From the NCBI GenBank assembly GCA_050260355.1, contig JBLNBZ010000136.1, positions 11,847-75,846 on the forward strand: a stretch of 64,000 bases of DNA, given 5' to 3'. The notes under the pieces were generated by a model. The model worked only from the letters and a program-made list of their open reading frames with translations, made no database searches and was not told the origin of the DNA. The position numbers and the translations under genes were made by a program. Source of the stretch: CADEFX01 sp050260355 (GTDB taxonomy: Bacteria > Pseudomonadota > Alphaproteobacteria > Rhizobiales > Hyphomicrobiaceae). Below are positions 47,602 through 57,565 of this stretch, piece by piece (the first letter of the stretch is position 1; every line of letters begins with the position of its first letter).

Positions 47602-48561
47602 TCAGGCCGCCTTCTTTTTGAGCCGCGGCAGGATCTCTTTTGCGACCGCCTCGACCTGCTCCTTCTCGTACTTGTAGGGAACGAAGATGATGCGATCGAT
47701 GCCGGTAGCGATGTGCTGCTCGAGTTGCTCGACGCACTCCTCGACTGTTCCCATGATGGCGCTGTCCATGGTCGACTCCGACCAGGATGCGTAGTCCCAC
47801 TCCGTCTGCAGCCAGTGCTTCATGGGAGCCTCGATCTTGGCGCGCGGGCCAATGCAGATTGGAAGCTGGTTGGTCGAGATGAGCTTGTCGGGGTCTCTGC
47901 CCGCTTCCTCGGCATAGCCGCGGATTTTCTTCCAGGTCCGTGCGAAGCTGTCGGCCGTATAATAGTACGTGATCCAGCCGTCGCCTTTGGTGGCTGCGCG
48001 CTTCAGCACCGCATCCACATATCCGCCGATCAGGATCGGCGGACGCGGCTTCTGCACCGGCTTGGGATAGAGCACGGCGCCGCGAAGATTGTAGGGTGGA
48101 TAGCTGCCGTCGACTTTCTCCTCGGTCCAGAGCCGGTTGATGATCTCGAGGCTCTGCTCCATCAGCTTTCCGCGCTTGGTGAAGTCTGCACCGAGGGAGT
48201 CGAACTCGCGCTTGTACCACCCCACCGCGGTGCCGACGATCAGCCGGCCGTTGGAGATGTGATCTATGGTGGCAAGCTCCTTCGCCAGGATCACTGGGTT
48301 GCGCACCGGCATGACCAGCACGCCGGTGCCGATCTTGATCTTCGTCGTTCGTGCGGCGACCGCCGTCAGGATGGTCAGCGCCTCGTGGATCGGAAAATTG
48401 GGATCGACGCCGAGCAGGATGTGATCCCAGGCCCAGATCGACTCGTAGCCGAGCTCCTCCATGCGCACCCCGTAGTCGATCAGGCCTTGTGCGCTCGGCA
48501 TCTCGGGATGGCGGGTGAAGTTCCGCATCGCGATGCCGAAGACGGTCTGCTTGCTCGCCAT
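47602..48561 (-). CDS. Luciferase-like (LLM) oxidoreductase, probably F420-dependent
   Basis: 319 residues, bacterial-luciferase-like TIM barrel. V-F-G-I-A-M-R-N-F at the N-terminus, Y-E-S-I-W-A-W-D-H, V-L-V-M-P-V-R-N-P-V-I-L-A-K-E-L and the G-T-A-V-G-W-Y-K-R-E-F block match the F420-dependent LLM subgroup more than the FMN-dependent monooxygenases. The F420 assignment is supported by the neighbouring F420 biosynthesis operon. Reductase, dehydrogenase or monooxygenase chemistry is possible. RBS AAAGGA precedes the ATG; 29 bases separate it from the CoA-transferase genes upstream, so it shares their transcript. Confidence 0.82.
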   Translation of the reverse strand: MASKQTVFGIAMRNFTRHPEMPSAQGLIDYGVRMEELGYESIWAWDHILLGVDPNFPIHEALTILTAVAARTTKIKIGTGVLVMPVRNPVILAKELATIDHISNGRLIVGTAVGWYKREFDSLGADFTKRGKLMEQSLEIINRLWTEEKVDGSYPPYNLRGAVLYPKPVQKPRPPILIGGYVDAVLKRAATKGDGWITYYYTADSFARTWKKIRGYAEEAGRDPDKLISTNQLPICIGPRAKIEAPMKHWLQTEWDYASWSESTMDSAIMGTVEECVEQLEQHIATGIDRIIFVPYKYEKEQVEAVAKEILPRLKKKAA

Positions 48562-48590
48562 GTGCCCTGGTCCTTTCGCCCGGATGCCGA

Positions 48591-49373
48591 TCAGGCCGTA
48601 TAGAGCCGCTGTGGGTCGAGCTCGCGCAGAATAGCCAGCTCATCCTTTCGCGGCGGCTCGGCGGTCTCCAGGTTGTCAGCAAAGATCAGCTTGAAGCCCG
48701 TGTTGTCCTGCACCTGCTCGCGCGTCACTCCCTGCTGCAACGCCAGCACCTTCATCTCCCGCGTCTCCTCGTCGAAGCCCATGACGGCAAGGTCGGTGAC
48801 GACGCGCCACATGCCGCCCTGCGGCAGCCCGGACTCCGCGCGCGAACGCCCTCCCTTGATCCATCCGGGGGAGGTGACGAAGTCCACATCCGCCACGAAG
48901 CGCCGCTTCTCGTGCTTCATCGCCACGATCATGTTGGTCAGCGAGGAAATGTCGTTGCCGCCGCCGGTGCCGGGCAGACGGATGATCGGGTTGTCGGCGC
49001 TGCCGATGAAGGAGGAGTTGAGATTGCCGAACCGGTCGATCTGGGCGCCGCCCATGAAGCCGATGTCGACATAGCCGCGCTGCAGCAGGAGCAGCACGTC
49101 CGTGATCGGCAGCACCATGTTGGACCGGCGTGTGCAGCGCTGCTCGTTGGTGGACGGCGGCAGCTCGCCCGGCACGATGAACGGCCCGATCGTGCCGCCT
49201 TCGAACAGGATCGTCAGATGCGGCGCGAAGTTCCGCTGCGCGAGCGTCGCGGCCAGCAGGGGTACGCCGATGCCTGCGAACACGATCTGCCCGTCTTTCA
49301 GCAGTCGCGACGCCATCACGGCGAGCAGCTCCGACGCCGTGTAGGTCAAGCCTGCGCCGTCATGCCTAGTCAT
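48591..49373 (-). CDS. Class I CoA-transferase-like protein, beta subunit
   Basis: 260 residues from ATG 49373, which overlaps the end of the alpha subunit gene by eight bases and has GGAG eight bases upstream. The fold of glutaconate-type CoA-transferases is recognisable: G-I-G-V-P-L-L-A-A-T-L-A and L-T-I-L-F-E58-G-G-T-I-G. E58 aligns with the glutamate that forms the glutamyl-CoA thioester in true transferases. Proteins with this architecture include glutaconate CoA-transferase and the steroid ring-cleaving hydrolase IpdAB, so hydrolase activity is also possible. Substrate unknown. Confidence 0.85.
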   Translation of the reverse strand: MTRHDGAGLTYTASELLAVMASRLLKDGQIVFAGIGVPLLAATLAQRNFAPHLTILFEGGTIGPFIVPGELPPSTNEQRCTRRSNMVLPITDVLLLLQRGYVDIGFMGGAQIDRFGNLNSSFIGSADNPIIRLPGTGGGNDISSLTNMIVAMKHEKRRFVADVDFVTSPGWIKGGRSRAESGLPQGGMWRVVTDLAVMGFDEETREMKVLALQQGVTREQVQDNTGFKLIFADNLETAEPPRKDELAILRELDPQRLYTA

Positions 49374-50337
49374 TGTAGACGCTCCTGCCGCGCCGGCACG
49401 CATCGAGCACGGCATCCATGCCGAGCTTGGCGAGATAGTCGGGCCACGACTTCGGGCCGTAGTAGAATTCGTCGAGATATTGTTGCGCGCCCTTCACCGG
49501 GTCCTTGGAGGTGAGTCCGGCGTAGTAGTCGAGATGCGAAAAGAACGGTTCGTAGATGCCGTAGCACTCGTGTGGCGCGCACCCGATCGGAGCCTCGACG
49601 ACGGCCTCCACCGTGAAGAAGGGAATGCGCGTTTGATCGGGCGTGCGCCGGATCTGATCGTTGGATACGATGCGCTCCGTCGTCAGGATCACCCGGTTGG
49701 CCGCCATTGCGATGTCGATGTCCATGAACTGCAACCCGTCGAGCTGGGCATTGCCGTAAGCGTCGCAGCGCTGCACGTGGATCAGCGCCACGTCCGGGTT
49801 GAGTGCCGGCAGCAGCACGACCTCCTCGCCTGTGAACGGGCAGGTCATGGTCTTCATCTGCCGGCTCACCTGCTTGCCCACGTCCGACCCGATCATGCTG
49901 CGCGAGGGCATGAACGGAATGCCCATGGCGCCCGCGCGGTAGCGCAGCCCCATCGACATGTGGCTCCACTCCTCGAAGCGCGCGAGTTTCCTTTCCGTGT
50001 GATGCCGCATGACCTTCGACACGCCCCAGACGATGCCCTGCGTGAACCAGCTCGTGATGACGTGCTTGGAGACGCCGGCGGCAAAAAGCAGATCGCCTTC
50101 CGTCGACGTGATCGAGCGCGAGACGGTGAGATTCTGCTTGCGCGCGCGGATCAGTGCCCAAACCATTGCCATTGGCGTCCGCGAGACGGTGCAGCCGCCG
50201 ATGGCGACATGATCGCCGTCGTTGACGATCTTGGCCGCGTCCTTGAGCGACATCACCTTCTCGCGCAGGCCGCGGTCGCGCGCGAGCGTCGCCTGGCGCA
50301 ATTCCTTGTAGGGCATCACCAGGTCGCTTGTGCTCAT
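49366..50337 (-). CDS. Class I CoA-transferase-like protein, alpha subunit
   Basis: 323 residues. Begins with M-S-L-K-D-A-A-K-I-V-N-D-G-D-H-V-A-I-G-G, the class I CoA-transferase start, and has the family core through about residue 280. AAAGGGG precedes the ATG. Pairs with the downstream beta subunit (overlapping genes). Longer than succinyl-CoA:3-ketoacid transferase alpha subunits and closer to glutaconate/IpdA-type proteins. Together they probably move CoA onto, or cleave, an acyl intermediate of the pathway encoded here. Confidence 0.85.
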   Translation of the reverse strand: MSTSDLVMPYKELRQATLARDRGLREKVMSLKDAAKIVNDGDHVAIGGCTVSRTPMAMVWALIRARKQNLTVSRSITSTEGDLLFAAGVSKHVITSWFTQGIVWGVSKVMRHHTERKLARFEEWSHMSMGLRYRAGAMGIPFMPSRSMIGSDVGKQVSRQMKTMTCPFTGEEVVLLPALNPDVALIHVQRCDAYGNAQLDGLQFMDIDIAMAANRVILTTERIVSNDQIRRTPDQTRIPFFTVEAVVEAPIGCAPHECYGIYEPFFSHLDYYAGLTSKDPVKGAQQYLDEFYYGPKSWPDYLAKLGMDAVLDACRRGRSVYND

Positions 50338-50362
50338 CGGTCTGCCCCTTTCTTAGGTGCCA

Positions 50363-51862
<1,500 letters not shown>

Positions 51863-51916
51863 CGAACCGCCTTGCCCTGCCTGTGTGGCTTCTGGGATCG
51901 TGTCCCAATTATTCTA

Positions 51917-51936
51917 TTGTTCTATAATTAGTACAA
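51917..51936. promoter_or_regulatory. Candidate operator upstream of the PLP-enzyme operon
   Basis: TTGTTCTATAATTAGTACAA is an imperfect palindrome with outer arms TTGT/ACAA and inner CTA/TAG. It matches the site at 61043-61062 at 17 of 20 positions. Location between the PLP-enzyme gene (start 51862) and the fbiC stop (51984) places it over the likely promoter, whose minus-strand -10 may be TAGAAT. GntR/HutC-family proteins bind GT-rich palindromes with TA steps; the GntR gene at 60246-61001 is the likely binder. Confidence 0.65.
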
Positions 51937-51983
51937 CTATCCTACGTCTCGCGCCGTCGATCAACAGGCAGCGCGGACAATCC

Positions 51984-54386
51984 TCAGCCGGCGGCAGCCT
52001 GCTCCGCAGGCCGGCGCTGCACCGCCCGCCTGCGCTCCTCGGAGGGTGTTGCGTAAAGCGTCGTGCGCTGGAGAGGGGTGCGGCCGCGCTGCCGAATGAT
52101 GTGCTCGATCTCGGCGGCGTCGATTTCTTGCCCGTGTGCGGCTCCCGCGGCTCGCGTGATGGATTCGTTCATCAGAACGCCGCCGAAGTCGTTGGCTCCC
52201 GCATCCAGGCACAGCGCCGCACCTTCCCGCCCCATCTTCACCCAGGAAGTCTGGATGTTCTGGATCACCGGATCGAGCACCAGCCGCGCGATCGCATGCA
52301 TCAGCACGGCCTCACGGAACGTCGGCCCCTTGCGCGACTGGCCCTTGAGGTAGATCGGCGCCTCCATGTGCACGAACGGCAGCGGCACGAACTCCGTGAA
52401 GCCGCCCGTCCGCACCTGCAGCTCGCGCACCCGCAGCAGGTGGCGCGCCCAGTGCCGGTAGCCGTCGACGTGGCCGAACATGATGGTCGCCGTGCTGCGC
52501 AGGCCGACGTCGTGCGCAGCCTCCATCACCTCGAACCATTGCGCGGTCGAGATCTTGTCGGGACACAGGACTGCGCGGACCTCGTCGTCGAGGATTTCCG
52601 CCGCCGTTCCGGGCAGGCTGCCGAGGCCGGCGGCCTTCAGGCCGGCAAGATAATCGCGCAGCGGAAGCCCCAACGTCTCGGCGCCGTGCCACACCTCGAG
52701 CGGCGAGAACGCATGCACGTGCATGGCGGCTGCGGCCGATTTGACCGCAGTGACGATGGATTTGTAGGTGTCGCCGGTGTAGCCCGGCCTGATGCCGCCC
52801 TGCAGGCAGACCTCCGTCGCGCCGCGCGCCCATGCCTCGCCCGTGCGCGACGCGATCTCGGCCAGTGGCAGATCGTATGGCTTCTCGCGGTGGCCGAGGC
52901 TGTGGCGCCCTTTGGAGAAGGCGCAGAACTTGCAGCCGTAGGTGCAGATGTTCGTGTAGTTGATGTTGCGGTTGACGACGTACGTCACCGTGTCGCCGAT
53001 CCGCTCCGCCCGCAGCCGGTCGGCAGCGCGGCAAACCGCCGTGAAATCGGGCCCCCGCGCATCGAACAGCCGGATGATGGCGGCCTCTGACAGAACCTCA
53101 CCTGAGGCCACCGCCTCGAGAGCCTGCGCCACCTCGGGCGAGGCCGCGCCATCGTCCCCGCGCATGCGTGCCACCTGGACTGCTGGCAACGCCTCCACGC
53201 GGCCGGGTGACCAGTCATCCTCTCGCGCGAGGCAGGCCGCATCCTGCTGGCGGAGCGCATGCGGCACCAGCGCGGTGTCGAGCCACCGCTTCGGCTCGGC
53301 GAGATATTCGGGATAGATTGCCAGCCGCTCGACCAGCATCCGCCCGGCGCGCTCCGTGGCCCGCTCGAGATCCAACAGATGCGGCCAGGGCGCTTCGGGA
53401 TTGACGTGATCCGGGGTGACTGGCGACACGCCGCCCCAGTCGTTGATCCCCGCTCTGACCAGGTGCGCCAGGCCTCCGGGCTGCAAATTGGGCGGCGCCT
53501 GGATGTTCATCGCGGGTCCAAGCACGAGGCGCGCCACCGCAATGGTCCAGGCGTGGTCGTCGAGCGACGGCTCGGCCGCCTTCGCCATGCGTGTTCCCGG
53601 CTTGGCGCGGAAATTCTGGATGATCACTTCCTGGATATGCCCATGCCGCTCGTGCAGGTCGCGGATGGCGAGCAGCGCCTCAATGCGCTCGGCCCGGGTC
53701 TCGCCGATGCCGATCAGCAAGCCCGTGGTGAACGGCACCCGGGCACGGCCTGCGGCCTCGAGTGTCGCCAGCCGCACCGCAGGCAGCTTGTCGGGCGAGC
53801 CGAAGTGCGGCCCTCCCCGCTCCGACAGGCGGTCCGCCGTGGTCTCGAGCATGATGCCTTGCGACACGGACACGCGCCGCAGCCGCTGGAGCCAGTTTTC
53901 GTCCATGATGCCGGGATTGAGATGCGGCAGCAGACCGGTTTCCTTCAGCACGCGTGCGGCCGACGCCTCCAGATACGCGAGCGTGGATTGGGCCCCGAGA
54001 TCGGCCAAGGCCTCGCGTGCCACGCGGTAGCGCAGCTCGGGCTGATCCCCGAGCGTGAACAGCGCCTCCTTGCATCCGGCCGCCTGTCCATTGCGCGCGA
54101 TGTCGAGCACCGCCTCGGGGGGGAGATAGTGGGGCTCGCCTCCGTGCGGCGCCTTTGCGAACGTACAGTAGTGGCAAACGTCGCGGCACAGCTTCGTCAG
54201 CGGGATGAAGACCTTCTTGGAGTATGTGACGTGCCGCCCGTGGCCGGCGACGCACAACTCTTCAGCGATGGCCATCAGGCGAGCGAGGTCGTCGCACTGC
54301 GCGAGCGCCGCGGCCTCAGAGGGCGTCAGCCTCCGCCCGGACTCCGCTGCGGCCAGAGCCGACCGCGCTTCGATGCTGCTCGTCAC
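51984..54386 (-). CDS. fbiC: F420 biosynthesis FO synthase, fused CofG/CofH (FbiC)
   Basis: 800 residues from GTG 54386, which overlaps the cofC stop by four bases (GTGA). Two radical-SAM halves are visible, each with the C-x3-C-x2-C cluster: C67, C71, C74 (C-R-D-V-C-H-Y-C) in the CofG half and C481, C485, C488 (C-T-Y-G-C-K-F-C) in the CofH half. The enzyme makes the deazaflavin FO from tyrosine and diaminouracil. The fused form is typical of Actinobacteria and of F420-producing Proteobacteria; archaea use separate proteins. The frame to 54470 adds 28 unmatched residues. Confidence 0.96.
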   Translation of the reverse strand: MTSSIEARSALAAAESGRRLTPSEAAALAQCDDLARLMAIAEELCVAGHGRHVTYSKKVFIPLTKLCRDVCHYCTFAKAPHGGEPHYLPPEAVLDIARNGQAAGCKEALFTLGDQPELRYRVAREALADLGAQSTLAYLEASAARVLKETGLLPHLNPGIMDENWLQRLRRVSVSQGIMLETTADRLSERGGPHFGSPDKLPAVRLATLEAAGRARVPFTTGLLIGIGETRAERIEALLAIRDLHERHGHIQEVIIQNFRAKPGTRMAKAAEPSLDDHAWTIAVARLVLGPAMNIQAPPNLQPGGLAHLVRAGINDWGGVSPVTPDHVNPEAPWPHLLDLERATERAGRMLVERLAIYPEYLAEPKRWLDTALVPHALRQQDAACLAREDDWSPGRVEALPAVQVARMRGDDGAASPEVAQALEAVASGEVLSEAAIIRLFDARGPDFTAVCRAADRLRAERIGDTVTYVVNRNINYTNICTYGCKFCAFSKGRHSLGHREKPYDLPLAEIASRTGEAWARGATEVCLQGGIRPGYTGDTYKSIVTAVKSAAAAMHVHAFSPLEVWHGAETLGLPLRDYLAGLKAAGLGSLPGTAAEILDDEVRAVLCPDKISTAQWFEVMEAAHDVGLRSTATIMFGHVDGYRHWARHLLRVRELQVRTGGFTEFVPLPFVHMEAPIYLKGQSRKGPTFREAVLMHAIARLVLDPVIQNIQTSWVKMGREGAALCLDAGANDFGGVLMNESITRAAGAAHGQEIDAAEIEHIIRQRGRTPLQRTTLYATPSEERRRAVQRRPAEQAAAG

Positions 54387-55066
54387 TGCTCGCGTGCTCC
54401 GGTTTGGTTCAGCTCGCGTCCGCTTTCGCTCTGGCGCAGAAAATCGTAACCAGGCGATCCGCCGGCGCATTGCAGCAGCGTCACGATATCGTGCGGTTCA
54501 TCGATGTCGGCAGCCAGGCCCGGCATCTGCAGAACCCGCGTGTCGAGGCGCCGTGCCACTGCATGCGCCAGGTGCCGCACGAAGCTGCCTGGGCCGAAGC
54601 TCGGCTCCAGGGCGTCAGGCGGTGCAAGGGCCAGGGCATTCGTGCCCTCCCCGTCGCGCGAAGGGACCAGCGCGACGCGCCGCCCCGTCGCCACCGCCGC
54701 GACCACGCCGCGCACTTCCTCCGCCGTTGCCTGGGGCAGGTCGGCGGGCACGATGATGGCGCTCCTCGCGCCGTGGAGCCGCGCACGCGCCAGTCCCTGC
54801 ACCAAGGCCGGATTGAGCCCCGTCGCGCGCTCCTCGCGCAAAACCATGGCCCCCCGCTCTGTGGCGAATGCGGCCACCTGCGGGTCCGGCGTCACCACCA
54901 GCACGACATCGATCGTCTCGACGTTGCCAAGCGTGGTCAGCACGCTTTCCAGCATCGTCAGCACCAGACGCCGGCGCAACTCCGGTGACAGCGCCGCAGA
55001 CAGGCGCCGTTTGGCGTCGGATAACGCCTTGACGGGAACGATGGCGCATGTCGGCCCTGCGTGCAT
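54383..55066 (-). CDS. cofC: Phospholactate/phosphoenolpyruvate/3-phosphoglycerate guanylyltransferase
   Basis: 227 residues. Activates a three-carbon phosphorylated acid (2-phospholactate, PEP or 3-phosphoglycerate, depending on lineage) with GTP for transfer to FO. The nucleotidyltransferase start C-A-I-V-P-V-K-A-L-S-D-A-K-R-R-L-S is the CofC/FbiD signature; D-L-P and the C-terminal D-I-D-E-P-H-D-I are also typical. The stop is shared with the fbiC start, and the ATG overlaps the cofD stop by one base (TGATG). Which acid is used cannot be settled by eye. Confidence 0.93.
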   Translation of the reverse strand: MHAGPTCAIVPVKALSDAKRRLSAALSPELRRRLVLTMLESVLTTLGNVETIDVVLVVTPDPQVAAFATERGAMVLREERATGLNPALVQGLARARLHGARSAIIVPADLPQATAEEVRGVVAAVATGRRVALVPSRDGEGTNALALAPPDALEPSFGPGSFVRHLAHAVARRLDTRVLQMPGLAADIDEPHDIVTLLQCAGGSPGYDFLRQSESGRELNQTGAREQ

Positions 55067-56049
55067 CAGCGTGCTCCGGCCGGCCCCTGGTCGGCGCCCG
55101 GCTTCGAGGTTTGTCCGAGCCGATCACACAACTCCAGGCAGCGGCGAGCAAGCGCGATCTTGTCGTCCAAGGTCTGCATTAGGGTGTTGGCTGCCGTGAC
55201 CTGGATCGGCATGCCCCCGGCAAGGTCGGCGTCCACCGCATCGATGACGAGCATATCGACCAATCCGGTATAGCGCTGCGCGATGCTGCGCACGTCTGGC
55301 GTCAAGCCGAGCTCGGCCATGATCTTGGCCGCCGGCCCCTTCACGGCCTTGCCGCCGATGATGGGCGTTACCGCGACAATCGGCGCGCCGCTCGCCCGCA
55401 TGGCCTCCCGCAGGCCTGGCACCGCCAGGATCGGATCGACGCTGAGCCAGGGGTTCGACGGACAGATTATGATGCCCGCCAGCGTATCGGCCGCGAGGGC
55501 GTCGAGCACGCTTTGCGTCGGTCTGGCGGTGCTCGCGCCTTCGAATCGGATGGCTCGTACCGGCGGCCGGCACTGCTCCCGTACGAAGTATTCCTGAAAG
55601 GCCAGCGTCCCTGCCTCGGTATCGACCACGGTGCGCACCGGATCGTCCGTCATCGGCAGCACGCGTGCGCTGATGCCGAGCTTGTCCGCCATGTGCGTGC
55701 AGATCTGAGTCAGCGTCTCCCCGGCCTTCAGCCGCCGCGTGCGTTCCACGTGTGTCGCAAGATCACCGTCGCCCAGCCTGAACCAGGCCGGTCCGCCGAG
55801 TGCGGCCAGCGCCCGCATGAAGGTCCATGTCTCGTCGCGCCGGCCCCATCCGGTTTCGGGATTGACGACGTCGGCGAGCGTGTAAAGCGCGGTGTCGACA
55901 TCGGGCGAGACGTGCAGGCCGACGTGCTCGAAGTCGTCTCCCGTATTGACGATGATGCTCAGCCGGTCGCCGAGCATGTGCGCCAGCCCGAGCGAGAGCT
56001 TGGCGCCGCCGACCCCGCCGGAGAGGGCGACATAGGTCCGGCTGCTCAT
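55066..56049 (-). CDS. cofD: 2-phospholactate (or equivalent) transferase making F420-0
   Basis: 327 residues from ATG 56049, overlapping the cofE stop by four bases. L-S-G-G-V-G-G-A-K-L near the N-terminus and N-T-G-D-D-F-E-H-V-G are the CofD/FbiA signatures, and the D-V-D-T-A-L-Y-T-L block follows. It transfers the activated three-carbon moiety to FO, giving F420-0 or dehydro-F420-0. The C-terminus has a Gly/Ala/Pro-rich tail. Confidence 0.95.
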   Translation of the reverse strand: MSSRTYVALSGGVGGAKLSLGLAHMLGDRLSIIVNTGDDFEHVGLHVSPDVDTALYTLADVVNPETGWGRRDETWTFMRALAALGGPAWFRLGDGDLATHVERTRRLKAGETLTQICTHMADKLGISARVLPMTDDPVRTVVDTEAGTLAFQEYFVREQCRPPVRAIRFEGASTARPTQSVLDALAADTLAGIIICPSNPWLSVDPILAVPGLREAMRASGAPIVAVTPIIGGKAVKGPAAKIMAELGLTPDVRSIAQRYTGLVDMLVIDAVDADLAGGMPIQVTAANTLMQTLDDKIALARRCLELCDRLGQTSKPGADQGPAGAR

Positions 56050-56816
56050 CGGAACAGGTCCTCGGCCTTGGGCCTCACCAGGGCGGTCGCCGGCCGCGCC
56101 TCGGCCTGCCACTGCAGGCCGCGCACATGCGCGGCCGGGCGCCCTTCCGCCGCTTCACCCATGGCCAGCACTGCCGCCGCTGCAATCGCATCGGCGAAGC
56201 CTACCTCCGTCACCTCCAACGGCCGGCCAGAGAGGTCAGGCTCGCCACGGCGATCCCAAAGCGCCGGCAGGCCTGCCGCGCCAATTGCGAGCCCCACGGT
56301 CCCGAGCCGCCAGGCGCGTCCGGCGCTGTCCGAGATGATGACGCCGATGTCCGCACCGAAGTGCCGATCCAGCCGCTGCTTGATGCGCTGCGCGCTGGCA
56401 TCCGGTGCCTCGGGCAGCAGCAGCACGCGCCGGTTGCGATCTGCAGCATCGAGATTGGATTGGTCGATGCCGGCGTTGGCGAGCACGACGCCGTGCCGCG
56501 TCGCCACGATCAGCACATGCGGCTTGGCGCGAAGCACCTCGACGGTCTCTGACAGGATCGCCTGCACGAGGCGGGCGTCCTTCAGCGTGATCTGAGCGAG
56601 CTCCTTCGCCTTGGCGGTCGGCTCGACCGTCGCAAGGTCGACATAGCGGTCCTCCGCCTTGGACACGATCTTCTGCGTCACGACCAGCACGTCACGATCG
56701 CGCAGTGTGATCGCCCGGCGGTCGAGGGCCTCGATCAACAAGCGAGGCAGGTCCTCCCGAGGGCGAACCATCGGAATTCCGTCCAAGGCCGTGATAATGA
56801 GCTGTGACGCGCTCAA
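56046..56816 (-). CDS. cofE: F420-0:gamma-glutamyl ligase, CofE domain only
   Basis: 256 residues from a TTG at 56816 (no nearby ATG or GTG fits the family start). Adds the glutamate tail to F420-0. V-V-T-Q-K-I-V-S-K-A-E and V-I-I-S-D-S-A-G-R-A-W-R-L-G-T-V-G match CofE. The C-terminal nitroreductase-type domain of mycobacterial FbiB, which reduces dehydro-F420-0, is missing. So either the organism uses a precursor that needs no reduction (2-phospholactate, or 3-phosphoglycerate giving 3PG-F420), or a separate reductase exists. Confidence 0.92.
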   Translation of the reverse strand: MSASQLIITALDGIPMVRPREDLPRLLIEALDRRAITLRDRDVLVVTQKIVSKAEDRYVDLATVEPTAKAKELAQITLKDARLVQAILSETVEVLRAKPHVLIVATRHGVVLANAGIDQSNLDAADRNRRVLLLPEAPDASAQRIKQRLDRHFGADIGVIISDSAGRAWRLGTVGLAIGAAGLPALWDRRGEPDLSGRPLEVTEVGFADAIAAAAVLAMGEAAEGRPAAHVRGLQWQAEARPATALVRPKAEDLFR

Positions 56817-56877
56817 TGGCGTGTTCCGTCGACGATCCGCGAGTGCCCGGGCCGTGCTGGGAGTCTGTAGGTCGCCG

Positions 56878-57546
56878 CTAAGACTTGTTCAAGCCGGTAA
56901 TGCGGATGCCCGCACCATCGACCTTGTAGTTGCGGTTGATGCCGATCAGCACCGACGTCAGCGCCTCTGCGGCGGCGGAGTTGGCGAGCGGACCGGCATG
57001 CAGGCCCCTGAGGCCTGCCGCTTCCGCCAGCGAGATCACGACCTCGCGGTCCTTAGGATCGTCGCCGAACACCAGCACATCACAGTCGATGTCGGCGTCC
57101 GTCTGCAGCTTGTGCGCGGCGACATTGTGAAACGCTGAAACCACCCGCGTCGCCTCGCCGAGGCGCTGCTGGGCAGCCAATGCCGCGCAGCCTTCGACGG
57201 GAAGCTGAACGCGGGCGACCCTCGGTGGCACCAGCGGCACCGTGGTGTCGACCAGTAGCTTGCCGGCGGTCGCCGCCTTGATCTCGTCCAGGATCGCCGT
57301 ATGGCTCGCCCACGGCACCGTCAGAATGACGATGCTGCCCGCTCTTGCTGCATCGGCATTGGTCGCCCCGCGAACGTCCCCTCCCGACGAGGATGCCTGA
57401 ATGGTCCTCGCCGCCTCCTCGGCCTTTGCAGCCGTGCGCGACCCGATGACGATCGGATAGCCCGCAAGCGCCAATCTCCGGGCCAGTGCTGAGCCCAGCG
57501 TCCCAGTGCCCCCGACGATTGCCAGGGTCGGCTTGTCTGTTGCCAT
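56878..57546 (-). CDS. fno: F420-dependent NADP oxidoreductase
   Basis: 222 residues. The Rossmann NADP-binding motif is I-V-G-G-T-G-T-L-G near the N-terminus followed by I-G-S-R-T, where the basic and Ser residues bind the 2'-phosphate. V-P-W-A-S-H, and V-S-A-F-H-N-V-A in the second half, are typical of F420H2:NADP oxidoreductases (NPDR). It would supply F420H2 from NADPH, or the reverse. Lies 61 bases before cofE and 19 bases after pxpA in the same operon, so cofactor synthesis and reduction are co-expressed. Confidence 0.9.
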   Translation of the reverse strand: MATDKPTLAIVGGTGTLGSALARRLALAGYPIVIGSRTAAKAEEAARTIQASSSGGDVRGATNADAARAGSIVILTVPWASHTAILDEIKAATAGKLLVDTTVPLVPPRVARVQLPVEGCAALAAQQRLGEATRVVSAFHNVAAHKLQTDADIDCDVLVFGDDPKDREVVISLAEAAGLRGLHAGPLANSAAAEALTSVLIGINRNYKVDGAGIRITGLNKS

Positions 57547-57565
57547 GCGCTCGTCTGCCTGTCGG

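Noticed and set aside
54387..54470. N-terminal extension of FbiC up to 54470
   Set aside because: It overlaps the cofC coding region in another frame and lacks family similarity; the GTGA overlap at 54386 is a typical coupling start.
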